7,119 bases of DNA from Candidatus Neomicrothrix sp. UBA2131 (GCA_002329075.1 DCXR01000075.1:2730-9848), one strand, 5' to 3'; counted from the stretch's first letter, positions 1 through 5,134 are shown. Notes: generated by a model not told the origin, from the letters alone. Numbers and translations: made by a program.

Positions 1-56
1 CCTTGTGCATTGGCTGATCAGTCCAGTTGGGGGTTCTGACCTGCGTAAACGCCTAG

Positions 57-130
57 CGCGCTCGGAGGGACTCGAACCCCCAACCTTCTGATCCGTAATC
101 AGATGCTCTATCCAATTGAGCTACGAGCGC
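57..130 (-). tRNA. tRNA-Arg (anticodon ACG)
   Basis: Read on the minus strand, this folds as a complete cloverleaf. The acceptor arms GCGCTCG (124-130) and CGAGCGC (58-64) pair over 7 bp, and the discriminator G is at 57. The anticodon stem TCTGA/TCAGA encloses the loop TTACGGA, giving anticodon ACG, which would be deaminated to ICG and read CGU/CGC/CGA arginine codons. The T-arm has the usual GGTTCGAGTCC core. The 3' CCA is not encoded; the next bases read CTA, so CCA must be added enzymatically. Confidence 0.96.
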
Positions 131-139
131 AGGCGCCCG

Positions 140-145
140 AGTCTA
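140..145 (-). promoter_or_regulatory. candidate -10 box of tRNA-Arg
   Basis: On the minus strand this reads TAGACT, a TAnnnT hexamer, 9 bases before the tRNA-Arg 5' end. That spacing suits a promoter with a very short 5' leader. No convincing -35 hexamer is visible, because that region falls in the hairpin downstream of tRNA-Ser. The call rests on position and the hexamer only. Confidence 0.35.
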
Positions 146-157
146 CGAGCGACCCAT

Positions 158-182
158 CGGCACCCACCGGTGGTGGGTGCCG
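158..182 (-). terminator. 11-bp hairpin just after tRNA-Ser(GCT)
   Basis: A perfect inverted repeat pairs 158-168 (CGGCACCCACC) with 172-182 around a 3-base loop. It begins one base past the encoded CCA of the minus-strand tRNA-Ser. No T-run follows, so it is not a classical intrinsic terminator. U-tract-free hairpins are often proposed as terminators in high-GC actinobacteria, and it could alternatively mark a tRNA 3' processing boundary. It separates tRNA-Ser from tRNA-Arg on the same strand. Confidence 0.55.
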
Positions 183-183
183 T

Positions 184-277
184 TGGCGGAGAGGGTGGGA
201 TTCGAACCCACGATGAGCTTTTGGGCCCATACTCCCTTAGCAGGGGAGCGCCTTCAACCGGACTCGGCCACCTCTCC
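184..277 (-). tRNA. tRNA-Ser (anticodon GCT), CCA encoded
   Basis: This is a class II tRNA with a long variable arm. The acceptor GGAGAGG (271-277 on the opposite strand) pairs with CCTCTCC (188-194), and the discriminator G is at 187. The encoded CCA occupies 184-186. The anticodon stem CTCCC/GGGAG encloses the loop CTGCTAA, giving anticodon GCT for AGC/AGU serine codons. The T-arm contains GGTTCGAATCCC. Unlike the neighbouring tRNA-Arg, this gene carries its CCA in the DNA. An adjacent Ser(GCT)-Arg(ACG) pair is, as I recall, a common actinobacterial arrangement. Confidence 0.97.
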
Positions 278-287
278 TCGGCGGCAG

Positions 288-293
288 AGGCTA
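288..293 (-). promoter_or_regulatory. candidate -10 box of tRNA-Ser(GCT)
   Basis: On the minus strand this reads TAGCCT, a TAnnnT hexamer, ending 10 bases before the tRNA 5' end at 277. No clear -35 element is seen. The space up to the divergent tRNA-Ser(TGA) at 336 is only 58 bases, so the two tRNA promoters must lie back to back here. Confidence 0.35.
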
Positions 294-322
294 CCGGCGC
301 AACCGATTCAGCGACTCCCGCC

Positions 323-328
323 TACGCT
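323..328 (+). promoter_or_regulatory. candidate -10 box of tRNA-Ser(TGA)
   Basis: The hexamer TACGCT ends 7 bases before the tRNA 5' end at 336. The same hexamer occurs upstream of tRNA-Leu(CAG) on the other strand at 3739-3744. No good -35 hexamer is seen at the usual spacing. Confidence 0.4.
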
Positions 329-335
329 CGTCGGT

Positions 336-423
336 GGAGGGATGACAGAGCGGACGATTGTGACGGTCTTGAAAACCGTTGAGCCTCACGGCTCCGGGGG
401 TTCGAATCCCCCTCCCTCCGCCA
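336..423 (+). tRNA. tRNA-Ser (anticodon TGA), CCA encoded
   Basis: This is a class II tRNA. The acceptor GGAGGGA (336-342) pairs with TCCCTCC (413-419), the discriminator G is at 420 and the encoded CCA is at 421-423. The anticodon stem ACGGT/ACCGT encloses the loop CTTGAAA, giving anticodon TGA for UCA and other UCN serine codons. The long variable arm and the GGTTCGAATCC T-arm are both present. It is divergent from tRNA-Ser(GCT) and converges on pheA, whose stop codon lies 40 bases downstream. Confidence 0.97.
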
Positions 424-463
424 GATCGAACACCGGGTCGCCCGACGCCTCGGCGGCGGCCGG

Positions 464-1429
464 TCAGCCGATGCTGTCGCGCAGGTCGGCAAGCCAGGCG
501 TCTGCTGCCTGCGAGGCGGCCGATGCCTGGCTACGGGTCTCGTCGCCGGTGCTGCCCGCCGCCGGATACGAGCCGAGGAACTTCACCCGGCCGTGCTTCA
601 TGTGCAGGTTGCGCAGGCAGTCGGCGACCACGTCGTCGGCTACATGGCCCTCAAGGTCCACCAGGAAGCAGTAGTCGCCCAGGCCCTGCTTGGTGGGGCG
701 CGACTCGAGGCGGGTCAGGTTGATCGAACGCGCCGCGAACTCCTGGAGGATGCCGAGGAGGCTGCCGGGACGGTCCGCCCGCTGGAAGACGACCAGCGAG
801 GTCTTGTCGTGGCCGGTCGGGGTCGGGATGCCATCGGCCGCCACCAGGACGAACCGGGTCTCGTTCTCGGGATGGTCCTCGATGTCCTCGGCCAGGACCT
901 CGAGTCCGTAGACCTCGGCTGACCGTCCCGGCGCGATCGCAGCAGTGTGCCCGTCGCCGTCCTCGGCGATGCCGCGTGCGGCGTCGGCCGTGGAATTCGA
1001 GGCGTTGATAGCGACATCAGGGAGGTGCTCGCGAAGCCAGCCGCGGCACTGGGCGATGGCGTGGGGGAACGACACGACCTGCTGGACGTCGGATATCGAG
1101 GTACCCGCCCGGGCGAGAAGGTTCAACTGGACCGAGATGACCACCTCGCGCTGGATCAGCAGGTCGGCTTCAAAGGTGAGCGTGTCCTGGGTGACGTTGA
1201 CGCTGCCCTCGATCGAGTTCTCGATTGCGGCGAATCCCAGGGTCACCCCACCGGCCGATACCTGCAACAGGACATCCGAGATCGACGGAGCCAGGACGTG
1301 TTCCAGGGCAGCGAGGTCGGGCTGGGTGAACAGCGCCTGCTCGGTGAAGGTCCCCGCCGGACCCAGGTACGCGATCGACGAGGGGTTCGAGGGTGTGTCT
1401 GTGGCCACGACAGGGGAGGATAGTGACAT
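464..1429 (-). CDS. pheA: prephenate dehydratase with C-terminal ACT domain
   Basis: The enzyme converts prephenate to phenylpyruvate in phenylalanine synthesis (EC 4.2.1.51) in the cytosol. The 321-residue product opens with the family signature YLGPAGTFTEQAL (21-33). It continues with AAIENSIEGSV (67-77), SFPHAIAQC (120-128) and NETRF (189-193), whose Thr191 is the catalytic threonine of the TRF motif. A C-terminal ACT domain follows, with PGSLLGIL (221-228) and the phenylalanine-binding ESRP motif (242-245), so feedback inhibition by phenylalanine is expected. Length fits the monofunctional dehydratase family; no chorismate mutase domain is present. The chosen ATG at 1429 overlaps the divergent larB start in CATG. 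A GTG at 1408, eight bases after a TATCCT box, would give a 314-residue protein with the domain intact. The ATG-rich in-frame extension to 1564 lacks family similarity and antisenses the larB remnant. Confidence 0.95.
   Translation of the reverse strand: MSLSSPVVATDTPSNPSSIAYLGPAGTFTEQALFTQPDLAALEHVLAPSISDVLLQVSAGGVTLGFAAIENSIEGSVNVTQDTLTFEADLLIQREVVISVQLNLLARAGTSISDVQQVVSFPHAIAQCRGWLREHLPDVAINASNSTADAARGIAEDGDGHTAAIAPGRSAEVYGLEVLAEDIEDHPENETRFVLVAADGIPTPTGHDKTSLVVFQRADRPGSLLGILQEFAARSINLTRLESRPTKQGLGDYCFLVDLEGHVADDVVADCLRNLHMKHGRVKFLGSYPAAGSTGDETRSQASAASQAADAWLADLRDSIG
1413..1420 (+). promoter_or_regulatory. strong Shine-Dalgarno before the larB remnant
   Basis: GGGGAGGA lies 7 bases before the ATG at 1428. 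It is one of the best ribosome binding sites in the window, and it fixes the start of the LarB-like frame. It lies inside the 5' end of pheA on the other strand. Confidence 0.65.
1417..1422 (-). promoter_or_regulatory. possible -10 box for a leaderless pheA start
   Basis: On the minus strand this reads TATCCT and stands 8 bases before the in-frame GTG at 1408. The same geometry is seen for TAGAAT and the pknB start. If real, pheA would be translated from 1408 as a leaderless message rather than from 1429. No good -35 is visible. Confidence 0.25.
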
Positions 1430-1598
1430 GGACGCCGTGGACCTGTGCCGTTTGATCGACGGCATTATCGCCGGCGAGGTCGATTCCGACGAGGCCGTGC
1501 GACTTCTCCGTGCCCTTCCATTCGCCGATGTGGGCAACGCCCGGGTCGACCACCACCGGACCATTCGGCAGGGATTGCCCGAAGCGGCCTACGGGCCA
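1428..1598 (+). pseudogene. larB: larB N-terminal remnant (truncated)
   Basis: LarB carboxylates and hydrolyses nicotinic acid adenine dinucleotide in the first step of nickel-pincer cofactor synthesis. The family is normally about 220-250 residues. Here the first 57 codons look like a normal LarB N-terminus: an acidic helix with AGEVDSDEAVRLL, then LPFADVGNARVDHHRTIRQG (30-49) and LPEAAYGP (50-57). This matches the conserved LPF-DLG-A-DHHR-RQGFPE-YG block that precedes the AIR-carboxylase-like domain. Similarity stops at YGP, where GKT would be expected, and the whole catalytic domain is missing. The frame stays open to a TGA at 1761-1763 (111 residues in all), but codons 58-111 read as out-of-frame shadow of larC sequence. 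The start has an excellent Shine-Dalgarno. The family assignment is from memory of conserved motifs. Confidence 0.75.
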
Positions 1599-1738
1599 AG
1601 GTCGAACACGACGACGCAGCCAGGGCCGCACGATGACCCGGCCTGCCGCTCAGGGAGGTCGTCTCTCCCGCCGAAGAGGCCTGGCGCCGACAAGGCGTCG
1701 AACCCATCGTGCCGTCGCCCGACGGCGAACCGGCCTGA
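1592..1738 (+). pseudogene. larC: larC C-terminal remnant (frame-shifted, internal stop)
   Basis: LarC inserts nickel into the pincer cofactor; the family is about 400 residues. In the frame starting at 1592 the sequence reads RAKVEHDDAARAAR, a TGA at 1634-1636, then PGLPLREVVSPAEEAWRRQG and about ten more codons, ending at TGA 1736-1738. This resembles the conserved LarC C-terminus, which has K-E-DD-AA-A followed by TG-PL-EV and a short helix. The stop stands where a residue before TGLP is expected. It could come from one substitution, or from a compensating pair of single-base changes around ATGACC-C-GGC. No other part of LarC is present, and its frame differs from the larB remnant just upstream. 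Together they look like the two ends of a deleted larB-larC pair. The match is convincing but short. Confidence 0.62.
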
Positions 1739-1747
1739 GTCGCTCCC

Positions 1748-1753
1748 TACGAT
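1748..1753 (+). promoter_or_regulatory. candidate -10 box, leaderless start of the hydrolase gene
   Basis: TACGAT ends 6 bases before the ATG at 1760, so transcription would begin at or next to the start codon. No Shine-Dalgarno is present before this ATG, which fits leaderless translation. The same hexamer precedes the fha gene (3818-3823). A -35 hexamer is not evident. Confidence 0.45.
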
Positions 1754-1759
1754 GCGCCG

Positions 1760-2485
1760 ATGAGCGACACACCAGACGACCGGCTCTACTTCCGCCAACT
1801 GCTGTCCGGTCGCGACTTCGGCACCACAGACCGTGTGGCGAAGCAGATGGTCAACTTCGTGTACCTCATCGGCGACCAGCAATCCGGCGAGGCCGTAGTC
1901 GTCGACCCCGCCTATGACGTGGCCGCCCTGCTGCAGGTCCTCGAAGCCGATGGCATGCGCTGCACCGGTGTGCTCGCCACCCACTACCACCCGGACCATG
2001 TCGGCGGCTCGATGATGGGGTTCGACATCGCCGGGGTGAGAGAGTTGCTCGACGAGGTGTCCGTGCCCGTCCACGCCCAACACGAGGAAGCCGAGTTCAT
2101 CCGCAAGGTCACCGGCCTCGAAGTGGGCGATGTGGTCGAACACACCAGCGGTGACCGGATCCGTGTCGGCGAGGTCGACATCGAGTTGATCCACACCCCG
2201 GGCCACACCCCGGGCAGCCAGTGCTTCCTCGTCGACAACCGCCTGGTCGCAGGCGACACGTTGTTCCTCGAGGGCTGTGGCCGCACCGACCTGCCCGGCG
2301 GCGACCCGGCGGCGCTGTACCAGAGCATCACCCAGAAGCTGCTGAAGGTCCCCGACGAAGCGGTCCTGTATCCCGGCCACCTGTACTCGCCGCAGCCGTC
2401 GGCCACGATGGGCCACACCCGGACAAACAACTTCGTGTTCCAGCCACGCTCCGAGGAGCAGTGGCTAGCCATGTTCGGCCGGTAG
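1760..2485 (+). CDS. metallo-beta-lactamase-fold hydrolase (glyoxalase II / persulfide dioxygenase-like)
   Basis: The 241-residue protein is a complete, cytosolic MBL-fold enzyme without signal peptide. It has the full metal-binding set: THYHPDH (74-80; His75, His77, Asp79, His80), HTPGHTPGS (145-153; His149), GDTLF (165-169; Asp166) and LYPGH (203-207; His207). The GCGRTDLPGGDP segment (172-183) is typical of the hydroxyacylglutathione hydrolase and ETHE1-like persulfide dioxygenase branch rather than of antibiotic beta-lactamases. Substrate is not predictable from the motifs alone; a thioester or a persulfide is the natural guess. There is no Shine-Dalgarno before the ATG. A TACGAT box 6 bases upstream suggests a leaderless transcript, and the ATG also overlaps the stop of the chimeric larB frame (ATGA at 1760-1763). 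The acuI-like gene follows after 36 bases on the same strand, so they probably share a transcript. Confidence 0.9.
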   Translation: MSDTPDDRLYFRQLLSGRDFGTTDRVAKQMVNFVYLIGDQQSGEAVVVDPAYDVAALLQVLEADGMRCTGVLATHYHPDHVGGSMMGFDIAGVRELLDEVSVPVHAQHEEAEFIRKVTGLEVGDVVEHTSGDRIRVGEVDIELIHTPGHTPGSQCFLVDNRLVAGDTLFLEGCGRTDLPGGDPAALYQSITQKLLKVPDEAVLYPGHLYSPQPSATMGHTRTNNFVFQPRSEEQWLAMFGR

Positions 2486-2510
2486 GCGCCGGCCCGATCC
2501 CGACCCACCC

Positions 2511-2516
2511 GAGGAG
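2511..2516 (+). promoter_or_regulatory. Shine-Dalgarno that fixes the GTG start of the acuI-like gene
   Basis: GAGGAG lies 5 bases before the GTG at 2522. It supports this GTG over internal starts, since the product then begins directly at the MFRALL-type family N-terminus. Confidence 0.6.
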
Positions 2517-2521
2517 ACCCC

Positions 2522-3508
2522 GTGTTCCGAGCCCTGCTGGCCGACAAGTCCGACGACCACTTCTCCGTCGGGATCACCGACCTCGACGACGACGCCCTCC
2601 CCGATGGCGACGTGCTGGTCGAAGTCGCCCACTCGACCGTCAACTTCAAGGACGGCCTGGCGGTCACCAACTCCTCGCCGATCGTGCGCTCATGGCCCAT
2701 GGTGCCCGGCATCGACCTGGCCGGCACCGTGGCCGCCTCCGACCACCCCGACATCGTCGCCGGCGATCGGGTGGTGGTCAACGGATGGGGCATCGGCGAG
2801 GAGACCTGGGGCGGTTTCGCCCAGCGGGCCCGTGTCCAGGGTGGCTGGACCGTGCCCGTACCCGACGCCTTCACCACCGAGCAGGCCATGGCCATCGGCA
2901 CAGCCGGCTACACGGCCATGCTCTGCGTGCTCGCCCTCGAGGAACACCACGTGACCCCCGACAGCGGACCCGTCCTGGTGACCGGTGCCGCCGGCGGTGT
3001 GGGCAGTACCGCGATCGCCCTGCTGGCCGCACGCGGCTACGAGGTCCACGCCTCGACAGGACGACCCGACGAGGCCGACTACCTGACCGGACTCGGAGCG
3101 ACGACGATCGTCGATCGCAGCGAACTGTCCGAACCCTCGACCCGTCCGCTGGTACGGGGACGCTGGGCCGGAGCCGTCGATGCCGTCGGGAGCCACACGC
3201 TCGCCAACGTGCTCGCCGCCATCGAACCCGAGGGTTGCGTCGCCGCCTGCGGCCTGGCCCAGGGAATGGACCTGTCGACCTCGGTGGCGCCGTTCATCCT
3301 GCGGGGTGTCACGTTGCGAGGCGTGCACTCGGTGACCGTTCCCCGTCCTCGCCGCCTGGTGGCCTGGGAGCGTCTCGCCACCGACCTCGACCAGGGACTC
3401 CTGGCCGGAATGACACGGGTCGTCGGCCTCGAAGACGTCATCGGAGTATCCGAGGAACTGCTCGCCGGCCGGATCCGCGGACGCGTCGTCGTCGACGTCA
3501 ACGCCTGA
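2522..3508 (+). CDS. acuI: acryloyl-CoA reductase, AcuI/YhdH family (zinc-free MDR)
   Basis: The 328-residue product is a medium-chain dehydrogenase/reductase of the AcuI/YhdH type, which reduces acryloyl-CoA to propionyl-CoA with NADPH (EC 1.3.1.84). Family marks are MFRALL at the start, NFKDGLAVT (41-49), PGIDLAGTV (62-70), GWGIGEETWGGFAQ (88-101), the Rossmann loop VTGAAGGVGS (153-162), ASTGR (177-181) at the NADPH phosphate site, and a C-terminal GRIRGRVVVDV. The cysteine zinc ligands of alcohol dehydrogenases are absent, as expected. Length is normal and the frame is intact. The GTG start is supported by GAGGAG 5 bases upstream. In known organisms the enzyme removes toxic acryloyl-CoA, for example from DMSP or 3-hydroxypropionate metabolism; no other gene of those pathways is in the window. 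The symbol is by family resemblance; yhdH would be equally fair. Confidence 0.88.
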   Translation: MFRALLADKSDDHFSVGITDLDDDALPDGDVLVEVAHSTVNFKDGLAVTNSSPIVRSWPMVPGIDLAGTVAASDHPDIVAGDRVVVNGWGIGEETWGGFAQRARVQGGWTVPVPDAFTTEQAMAIGTAGYTAMLCVLALEEHHVTPDSGPVLVTGAAGGVGSTAIALLAARGYEVHASTGRPDEADYLTGLGATTIVDRSELSEPSTRPLVRGRWAGAVDAVGSHTLANVLAAIEPEGCVAACGLAQGMDLSTSVAPFILRGVTLRGVHSVTVPRPRRLVAWERLATDLDQGLLAGMTRVVGLEDVIGVSEELLAGRIRGRVVVDVNA

Positions 3509-3548
3509 GCGGAGGCTCGGTGAAGTTCGGCCTTCGACGTCTGGTCGT

Positions 3549-3586
3549 CGGCACGGCTCGAGCCGCCGCTCGAACGGGTCGTGCCG
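3549..3586. terminator. long imperfect hairpin between acuI-like gene and tRNA-Leu
   Basis: CGGCACG (3549-3555) pairs with CGTGCCG (3580-3586). Inside it, GCTCGAGC (3556-3563) pairs with GCTCGAAC (3568-3575) with one mismatch around a 4-base loop; a 4-base bulge (3576-3579) separates the two stems. It lies 40 bases after the acuI stop and 54 bases beyond the 3' end of the converging tRNA-Leu, where a bidirectional terminator would be expected. There is no T-run on either side, so termination is inferred from position and stem strength only. Confidence 0.4.
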
Positions 3587-3640
3587 GTCGAACGCCTCGG
3601 CTCCGACTCGGTGTGGAACGTCGAGATCCACGGCACCCGG

Positions 3641-3724
<84 letters not shown>

Positions 3725-3738
3725 GAGTAGCGGCGGAA

Positions 3739-3765
3739 AGCGTAACGGCATATGGCCCCGGACAA
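3739..3765 (-). promoter_or_regulatory. candidate promoter of tRNA-Leu(CAG)
   Basis: On the minus strand a TTGTCC hexamer (3760-3765) is followed after 15 bases by TACGCT (3739-3744), which lies 14 bases before the tRNA 5' end. The spacer is shorter than the usual 17. The -10 is identical to the one proposed for tRNA-Ser(TGA). Confidence 0.4.
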
Positions 3766-3817
3766 CCGCGCCGCCCGGCAGACGAGTACGTGACCCGATC
3801 GGACCCGGGAGCGTCGG

Positions 3818-3823
3818 TACGAT
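3818..3823 (+). promoter_or_regulatory. candidate -10 box of the fha-pstP transcript
   Basis: TACGAT ends 10 bases before the GTG at 3834, leaving a 5' leader of a few bases at most. It matches the box in front of the MBL hydrolase. It would drive fha and the phosphatase gene 28 bases downstream. No clear -35 is visible. Confidence 0.45.
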
Positions 3824-3833
3824 CCTTGGCGTC

Positions 3834-4220
3834 GTGCTCGACCTGTTCCCACTCGCCGCCCTGATCGCCGCCCTCGCCGTGGTCGCAACCGGCTCGGTCC
3901 TGCTCGTCCGGCCCTCGAACCGGAGCCGGGGTGGGCCACGCCACCTGATGGTGGTCGCCCCGGAATCGCTCGAGGGCCTGACCGTCGACGTCGAAGAAGA
4001 GATCACGCTCGGTCGGGCAGCCGGATGCGGGATCACGGTCGACGACGGGCACGTCTCGCCGATACACGCACGGCTGTTCCGGACCGGCGGACACCTCGTC
4101 GTCGAAGACCTGGGCTCGACGAACGGGACCTACGTGAACCGTGAGAGGGTCGAATCACCGACCGCCCTGGGTACGGGCGACCACCTGCAGGTGGGCGACA
4201 CCGTCCTGGAACTGTGGTGA
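3834..4220 (+). CDS. fhaB: membrane-anchored FHA-domain protein (FhaB/FipA-like)
   Basis: The 128-residue product has a hydrophobic N-terminal segment (about 4-25) followed by an arginine-rich stop, then a forkhead-associated domain facing the cytosol. FHA motifs are clear: LGR (59-61), SPIHARL (75-81) and DLGSTNGTYVN (92-102), which carry the Arg, Ser, His and Asn used to bind phosphothreonine. Mycobacterial FhaB/FipA (about 155 residues) has the same plan and sits upstream of pstP; it binds phosphorylated division proteins. The GTG at 3834 is chosen because it starts just before the membrane segment and follows a TACGAT box at near-leaderless distance. Upstream in-frame codons run into the tRNA-Leu gene. 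The neighbours, a PP2C phosphatase and a PknB kinase, make a role in Ser/Thr phospho-signalling at the cell envelope very likely. Exact orthology to FhaB is inferred from plan and context. Confidence 0.85.
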   Translation: MLDLFPLAALIAALAVVATGSVLLVRPSNRSRGGPRHLMVVAPESLEGLTVDVEEEITLGRAAGCGITVDDGHVSPIHARLFRTGGHLVVEDLGSTNGTYVNRERVESPTALGTGDHLQVGDTVLELW

Positions 4221-4248
4221 CCGTGGACCGCCGTCGAATGGTGAACCG

Positions 4249-5130
4249 GTGAGCCGTCGCCGTCGACGGATTCGTCTCCTGCACGGTGGAGCCTCGGCAG
4301 TGGGTCGTGTCCGGGCAACCAACCAGGACGACTTCGGAGCCGGTGACGACATCTTCGTCCTGGCGGACGGAATGGGGGGCCACCGTGGGGGCGAGGTCGC
4401 CTCGGCGGAGGCGGTGGCCGGTGTCCTGAGTTCGTTCGACGACCGGACCCGGGCCGGTCTCGCCCGGGCGGTCGACCGTGCCAACCAGGCGGTGTTCGGA
4501 CGTGCGGCCGGCGACGTGGACCTCTTCGGCATGGGCACGACGCTGTGTGCCCTGGCCCTGGTCCGCGGTGAGGGCGTCGACGCCCTGGCAGTCGCCAACG
4601 TGGGCGACAGCCGGGTGTACCGGTACGGCGACGGTCGGCTAACCCAGATCAGCGACGACCACAGCCTCGTCGCCGACCTGGTCCGGGCCGGCGACCTGAC
4701 CGAGGAAGAGGCCGCCCGGCACCCCCAGCGCAACATCCTGACCCGGGCACTCGGCATCGAACCGGCGTTGTCCGTCGACACCTGGGAGTTGCCGGCCCTG
4801 GCCGGGGACCGCTACCTGCTGTGCAGCGACGGCCTGTTCAACGAACTCTCCGACGACCGGATCGCCGGCCTGCTGGAAGGAGACAACAACCCCGAACTGA
4901 CTGCAGCGGCCCTGGTGCGCGCAGCCGTGGACGCCGGGGGGCACGACAACGTCACAGCGCTGGTGGTTGACGTCGACGTCGCCCCATCGGCCGAAGGACC
5001 ATGGCAACGCCCGGAGGTGAAGGTCGAGCAGCCGTCCAATGGCGGGACACGTTCCACCCGCCAGCGGGTGGGCTCGCTTCGGCAACCGTTCCAGTCGATG
5101 CGCACCCGGTTGGCCGGGAAACGACGATGA
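4249..5130 (+). CDS. pstP: PP2C-type Ser/Thr protein phosphatase (PstP-like)
   Basis: The 293-residue product is a bacterial PPM phosphatase that would remove phosphates added by the adjacent kinase. Motifs run in order: VGRVRATNQDDF (18-29), LADGMGGHRGGEVAS (38-52, metal ligand Asp40), GMGTTLCAL (94-102), VGDSRVYRY (118-126), DDHSLV (136-141), RNILTRALG (161-169), CSDGLFNELSDD (192-203, Asp194) and GGHDNVTALVVD (230-241, Asp233). The catalytic domain ends near 245. About 48 polar, basic residues follow, with no membrane helix, whereas mycobacterial PstP has a membrane segment and an external domain. The GTG at 4249 is preferred because MSRRRRR leads straight into the domain; no good Shine-Dalgarno is present. 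The start overlaps the stop of a 4-codon frame (ATGGTGAACCGGTGA, 4238-4252). It lies 28 bases after fha, so the two form an operon. Confidence 0.93.
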   Translation: MSRRRRRIRLLHGGASAVGRVRATNQDDFGAGDDIFVLADGMGGHRGGEVASAEAVAGVLSSFDDRTRAGLARAVDRANQAVFGRAAGDVDLFGMGTTLCALALVRGEGVDALAVANVGDSRVYRYGDGRLTQISDDHSLVADLVRAGDLTEEEAARHPQRNILTRALGIEPALSVDTWELPALAGDRYLLCSDGLFNELSDDRIAGLLEGDNNPELTAAALVRAAVDAGGHDNVTALVVDVDVAPSAEGPWQRPEVKVEQPSNGGTRSTRQRVGSLRQPFQSMRTRLAGKRR

Positions 5131-5134
5131 CCAT

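Noticed and set aside
434..444. CGGG-TCG-CCCG hairpin between tRNA-Ser(TGA) and pheA as a shared terminator
   Set aside because: A 4-bp stem with a triloop is too weak to call, although the converging arrangement would call for a terminator here.
1634..1636. In-frame TGA in the larC remnant as a selenocysteine codon
   Set aside because: LarC is not a selenoprotein, most of the gene is absent and no SECIS-like hairpin was seen downstream. Decay is the simpler reading.
1589..2416. A 275-codon minus-strand frame antisense to the MBL gene
   Set aside because: It mirrors the MBL codons on the opposite strand, shows no recognisable domain and has no plausible start signal.
2477..2494. GGCCGG/CCGGCC hairpin over the MBL stop codon as a terminator
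   Set aside because: The stem is only 6 bp, has no T-run and lies inside a 36-base gap between genes that look co-transcribed. Such stems are common by chance at this GC content.
4238..4252. Four-codon frame ATGGTGAACCGGTGA overlapping the pstP start
   Set aside because: It could couple translation, but it has no ribosome binding site and such tiny frames are frequent; mentioned under pstP only.
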